Below, in pieces: positions 62,190-64,000 of a stretch of DNA of 64,000 nucleotides. Every line of letters starts with the position of its first letter. The stretch's first letter is position 1. Source of the DNA: Haloarchaeobius litoreus (GTDB lineage Archaea > Halobacteriota > Halobacteria > Halobacteriales > Natrialbaceae); NCBI RefSeq assembly GCF_024495425.1, contig NZ_JANHJR010000004.1, positions 1 through 64,000 of the forward strand. The letters are read 5' to 3'. The notes under the pieces were generated by a model. It was not told the DNA's origin. It searched no databases and was given only the letters and a program-made list of their open reading frames with translations. Made by a program: the position numbers and the translations under genes.

Positions 62190-63125
62190 TCACGCCTTCG
62201 AGCTGACCCCAGAGCGCTCCAGCGCCTCAGTGAACGACTCGAATCGGCGATAGTAGGTCGCTGGTGCCGGCAGATCGTCGAATTCATTCAGATCGTCGAT
62301 ATTTGGTGTGCGCTCAACTCTCTCTGTGAGCGTTCGGAGTGCATCAAGTAGATCCGAGTCGGTATATTGTGGGGATCGCTTGAATTCTGTCTCGATACCT
62401 GCAGCCGCTAGCGCAGCAGCCCATGTTCCGAACCGATCCCTGAACACGCTCGGAGATGGAGACCCGTCGTCTGCTCCGACATCAGCCATCCGTGGCGGTC
62501 GATCGAGGTCTGCAGCTATCGACCGGAGTTCGCTGATGAGTTCCTCGTCCGAATACTCTCGTGGGTTACCGACTGGTGTTGCGGAGAATCCAGCTTCCTT
62601 GAGAGCGGCGTTCCAGGAACCGAAGACGTGGTCGTACGTTCTTGGTGCGGCCATGTCCGCCTCGTGTGCGACATCGACCGCCTTCGGTTTCCGTCCGAGT
62701 GAGTCGGCGAACTCGTTCAGGTCGTCCAGAAGCCGGTCCGCAGTCCACTTCTGTGTCGGACGTACCGGTGTCTCGTAACCAGCTGCCTCGAGGGCAGCCT
62801 CCCAGCTCTCGAACCGGTCGTGAACCACGGACAGTGACGGATAGACCGCGTTCTGCTGGAGGTCGACCGTCACTGGTGGGTCATCGGGGACGTCTCCGAG
62901 CGCAGCCAATGCTGCCTCGATGTCCACTTTCGTCCAGTAGCTCGGCGGGCCATTCGGGGTGAACCCCGCCTTCCACAGTGCTCGATACCACGACCCGAAC
63001 TCGTCCTGAAATTCGACGAGCGATGGAAACTCGTCTCTCGCCATCGCGTCTGCTAGCGTGGGCGTCCGTTCGAGTTCCTCCCCGAGGTCGGCGATTTCAT
63101 CCAGTAGATGCTGTTTCTGGCTCAC
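62190..63125 (-). CDS. Homing-endonuclease-associated-repeat protein
   Basis: 311 residues from GTG 63125 (TATA-like GAATAAAC about 20-25 nt upstream). Five tandem repeats of about 55-60 residues, each ending in F-(G/E)-S/T-W-x-x-A-L-x-x-A-G, e.g. FGSWYRALWKAGF, FESWEAALEAAGY, FGSWNAALKEAGF and FGTWAAALAAAGI. In other proteins these repeats bind DNA beside HNH nucleases; no nuclease domain is present here. Possibly a DNA-binding regulator. Confidence 0.8.
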   Translation of the reverse strand: MSQKQHLLDEIADLGEELERTPTLADAMARDEFPSLVEFQDEFGSWYRALWKAGFTPNGPPSYWTKVDIEAALAALGDVPDDPPVTVDLQQNAVYPSLSVVHDRFESWEAALEAAGYETPVRPTQKWTADRLLDDLNEFADSLGRKPKAVDVAHEADMAAPRTYDHVFGSWNAALKEAGFSATPVGNPREYSDEELISELRSIAADLDRPPRMADVGADDGSPSPSVFRDRFGTWAAALAAAGIETEFKRSPQYTDSDLLDALRTLTERVERTPNIDDLNEFDDLPAPATYYRRFESFTEALERSGVSSKA

Positions 63126-63196
63126 TGTCTCTCCCCTGCCTGTTTATTCAACGACAGTCCTTACTGGAAGGAGTTCTGGTTTCCGAACGTGTTTCG

Positions 63197-63225
63197 TTAA
63201 CCAACAAAGTGGAATTGTTGGTTAA
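63197..63225. repeat. Inverted repeat TTAACCAACA-N9-TGTTGGTTAA (copy 3)
   Basis: Arms 63197-63206 and 63216-63225. It is 89 bp before ATG 63314 and 72 bp before the divergent repeat-protein start at 63125, so it could control either gene. Confidence 0.65.
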
Positions 63226-63313
63226 CAATCTCTCAATCGTCCCTGACTCTCTCCCCCTCCTTTCGATTCGGGGCAAGGGTACGCTTTTCTCACTCCAGCG
63301 GAATCCACGCTGT

Positions 63314-64000
63314 ATGCGCGTTTCACGCGGCAGGCTAGTTCTCGTCGTCGTCCTTTTCGTCAGTCTCGCTGGCTGTGCGGCCCTCACTGATTCAGCCACC
63401 ACGAACGGAGACGGCCCCGTCGACAGCCCAACCACACCCGAGAGTGGAGAGAACGCAGTAGCGGCGAACGGCACGCTGGAGGTCCACTTCATCAACGTCG
63501 GGCAATCAGCCAGCACTCTGCTGATCACGCCGACCGGAGAGACCCTGCTCATCGATAGCGGGGACTGGCCGGAAGAAGGCGAGTACGTGGTCAACTACCT
63601 GCAGGAGATCGGCGTTGACCGCATTGACCATCTCGTGACTTCGCACGCCGACGCGGACCATATCGGCGGCCACGCAGCGGTCATCGAGTACTTCGAGACG
63701 GAGGGCGAGGGTGTCGGGGCCGTCTACGATCCCGGTCTCGCGTCGAGTTCGGAAACCTACAGCCGTTATCTGGACGCCGTCGAGGAGTACGAGGTGCCCC
63801 TCTACCAGACTCGCGAAGGCGCACAGATGCCTGTGGATGGCGTCGACGTCTCGGTGCTCGGTCCACCACAGGATCTCCTCGCGAACGGACAGCGCAATGA
63901 GAACAGCCTCGTACTCCGTGTGACCCACGGCGAAACGAGCTTCCTCTTCACCGGTGATGCCGAAGTCGAGGGTGAGGAAGCACTCGTCGACGAATTCGGT
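63314..64000 (+). CDS. ComEC/Rec2-like metallo-beta-lactamase lipoprotein (cut by window end)
   Basis: At least 229 residues from ATG 63314; the stop is beyond the window. Lipoprotein signal with LAGC (Cys21), Thr/Ser-rich linker, then MBL domain: HFINVGQSASTLL, LLIDSGDW, TSHADADHIGG (metal ligands) and FTGDAE. It resembles the extracellular nuclease-type MBL of ComEC and stand-alone relatives. It would sit on the outer face of the membrane, possibly degrading DNA or other phosphoesters. Confidence 0.8.
   Translation, partial: MRVSRGRLVLVVVLFVSLAGCAALTDSATTNGDGPVDSPTTPESGENAVAANGTLEVHFINVGQSASTLLITPTGETLLIDSGDWPEEGEYVVNYLQEIGVDRIDHLVTSHADADHIGGHAAVIEYFETEGEGVGAVYDPGLASSSETYSRYLDAVEEYEVPLYQTREGAQMPVDGVDVSVLGPPQDLLANGQRNENSLVLRVTHGETSFLFTGDAEVEGEEALVDEFG

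Noticed and set aside
33583-63225. CRISPR array from the repeated TTAACCAACA units
   Set aside because: The copies are thousands of bases apart and arranged as inverted pairs, not as regularly spaced direct repeats; no other array was seen.

Overview
The window is haloarchaeal (class Halobacteria) DNA. Most of it is GC-rich, and the predicted proteins are acidic. Many genes have an archaeal TATA-like element 25-35 nt before the start codon and no room for a Shine-Dalgarno site, which points to leaderless transcripts. Marker families include Tat lipoproteins, PcrB-type GGGP synthase, Bat-type HTH regulators, DUF2270 and numerous UspA proteins. I cannot name the genus.

Layout. (1) 1-127: the last codons of a TnpB gene and the hairpin right end of an IS200/IS605-type element. 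(2) 125-12,300: ordinary chromosome with an SLC13-type carrier, an MgtC/DUF4010 membrane protein, a GGGP synthase-family enzyme, a DUF2071 protein, a complete tungstate/molybdate ABC operon, and an Lrp+RCK_C regulator / UspA / APC-permease-UspA operon. (3) 12,300-26,400: a sulfur-trafficking neighbourhood. It holds a winged-helix regulator with two cysteines, a split YeeE/YedE thiosulfate-type importer, TusA, a DsrE-family protein, thioredoxin, a glutamine amidotransferase, tandem UspA proteins, a lipoprotein with two HiPIP-like domains, a rhodanese-metallo-beta-lactamase fusion, and a TauE/SafE exporter with a small membrane partner. Several promoters here share the 9-mer GTATTGTGC (reverse GCACAATAC), so I infer one regulon. 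(4) 26,600-31,520: a class V aminotransferase, an AIR-synthase-like protein, a CNNM/CBS/CorC protein and another tandem UspA.

(5) 31,890-48,970: a mobile, conjugation-like element. It opens with a wrecked integrase, a Doc-like gene, a small HExxH membrane protein and a second integrase cut by an in-frame amber codon. A collinear transfer-type operon follows: pilin-like protein, large secreted protein, Tat lipoprotein, VirB6-like channel protein, VirB4-like ATPase, accessory protein, and a coupling ATPase that also carries a nuclease-like domain and a C-terminal winged helix. Repeats of CCAGGGTAA and an NrS-1/AEP-type primase complete the module. No relaxase is recognisable.

(6) 49,000-64,000: an accessory region of lower gene density. 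It contains small membrane proteins, a PD-(D/E)XK nuclease-like gene diverging from a membrane protein of unknown function, an AlbA_2/Schlafen-type protein, a ruined HerA ATPase, a pentapeptide-repeat membrane protein, an orphan BglII-like restriction endonuclease, a homing-endonuclease-associated-repeat protein, and, running off the right edge, a ComEC-like metallo-beta-lactamase lipoprotein. Three copies of one inverted repeat (TTAACCAACA...TGTTGGTTAA) sit about 90-130 bp before three plus-strand genes in regions 5 and 6 and may mark a second, element-borne regulon.

No rRNA, tRNA or CRISPR array was found. Family names rest on motif recognition by eye; no database search was run.
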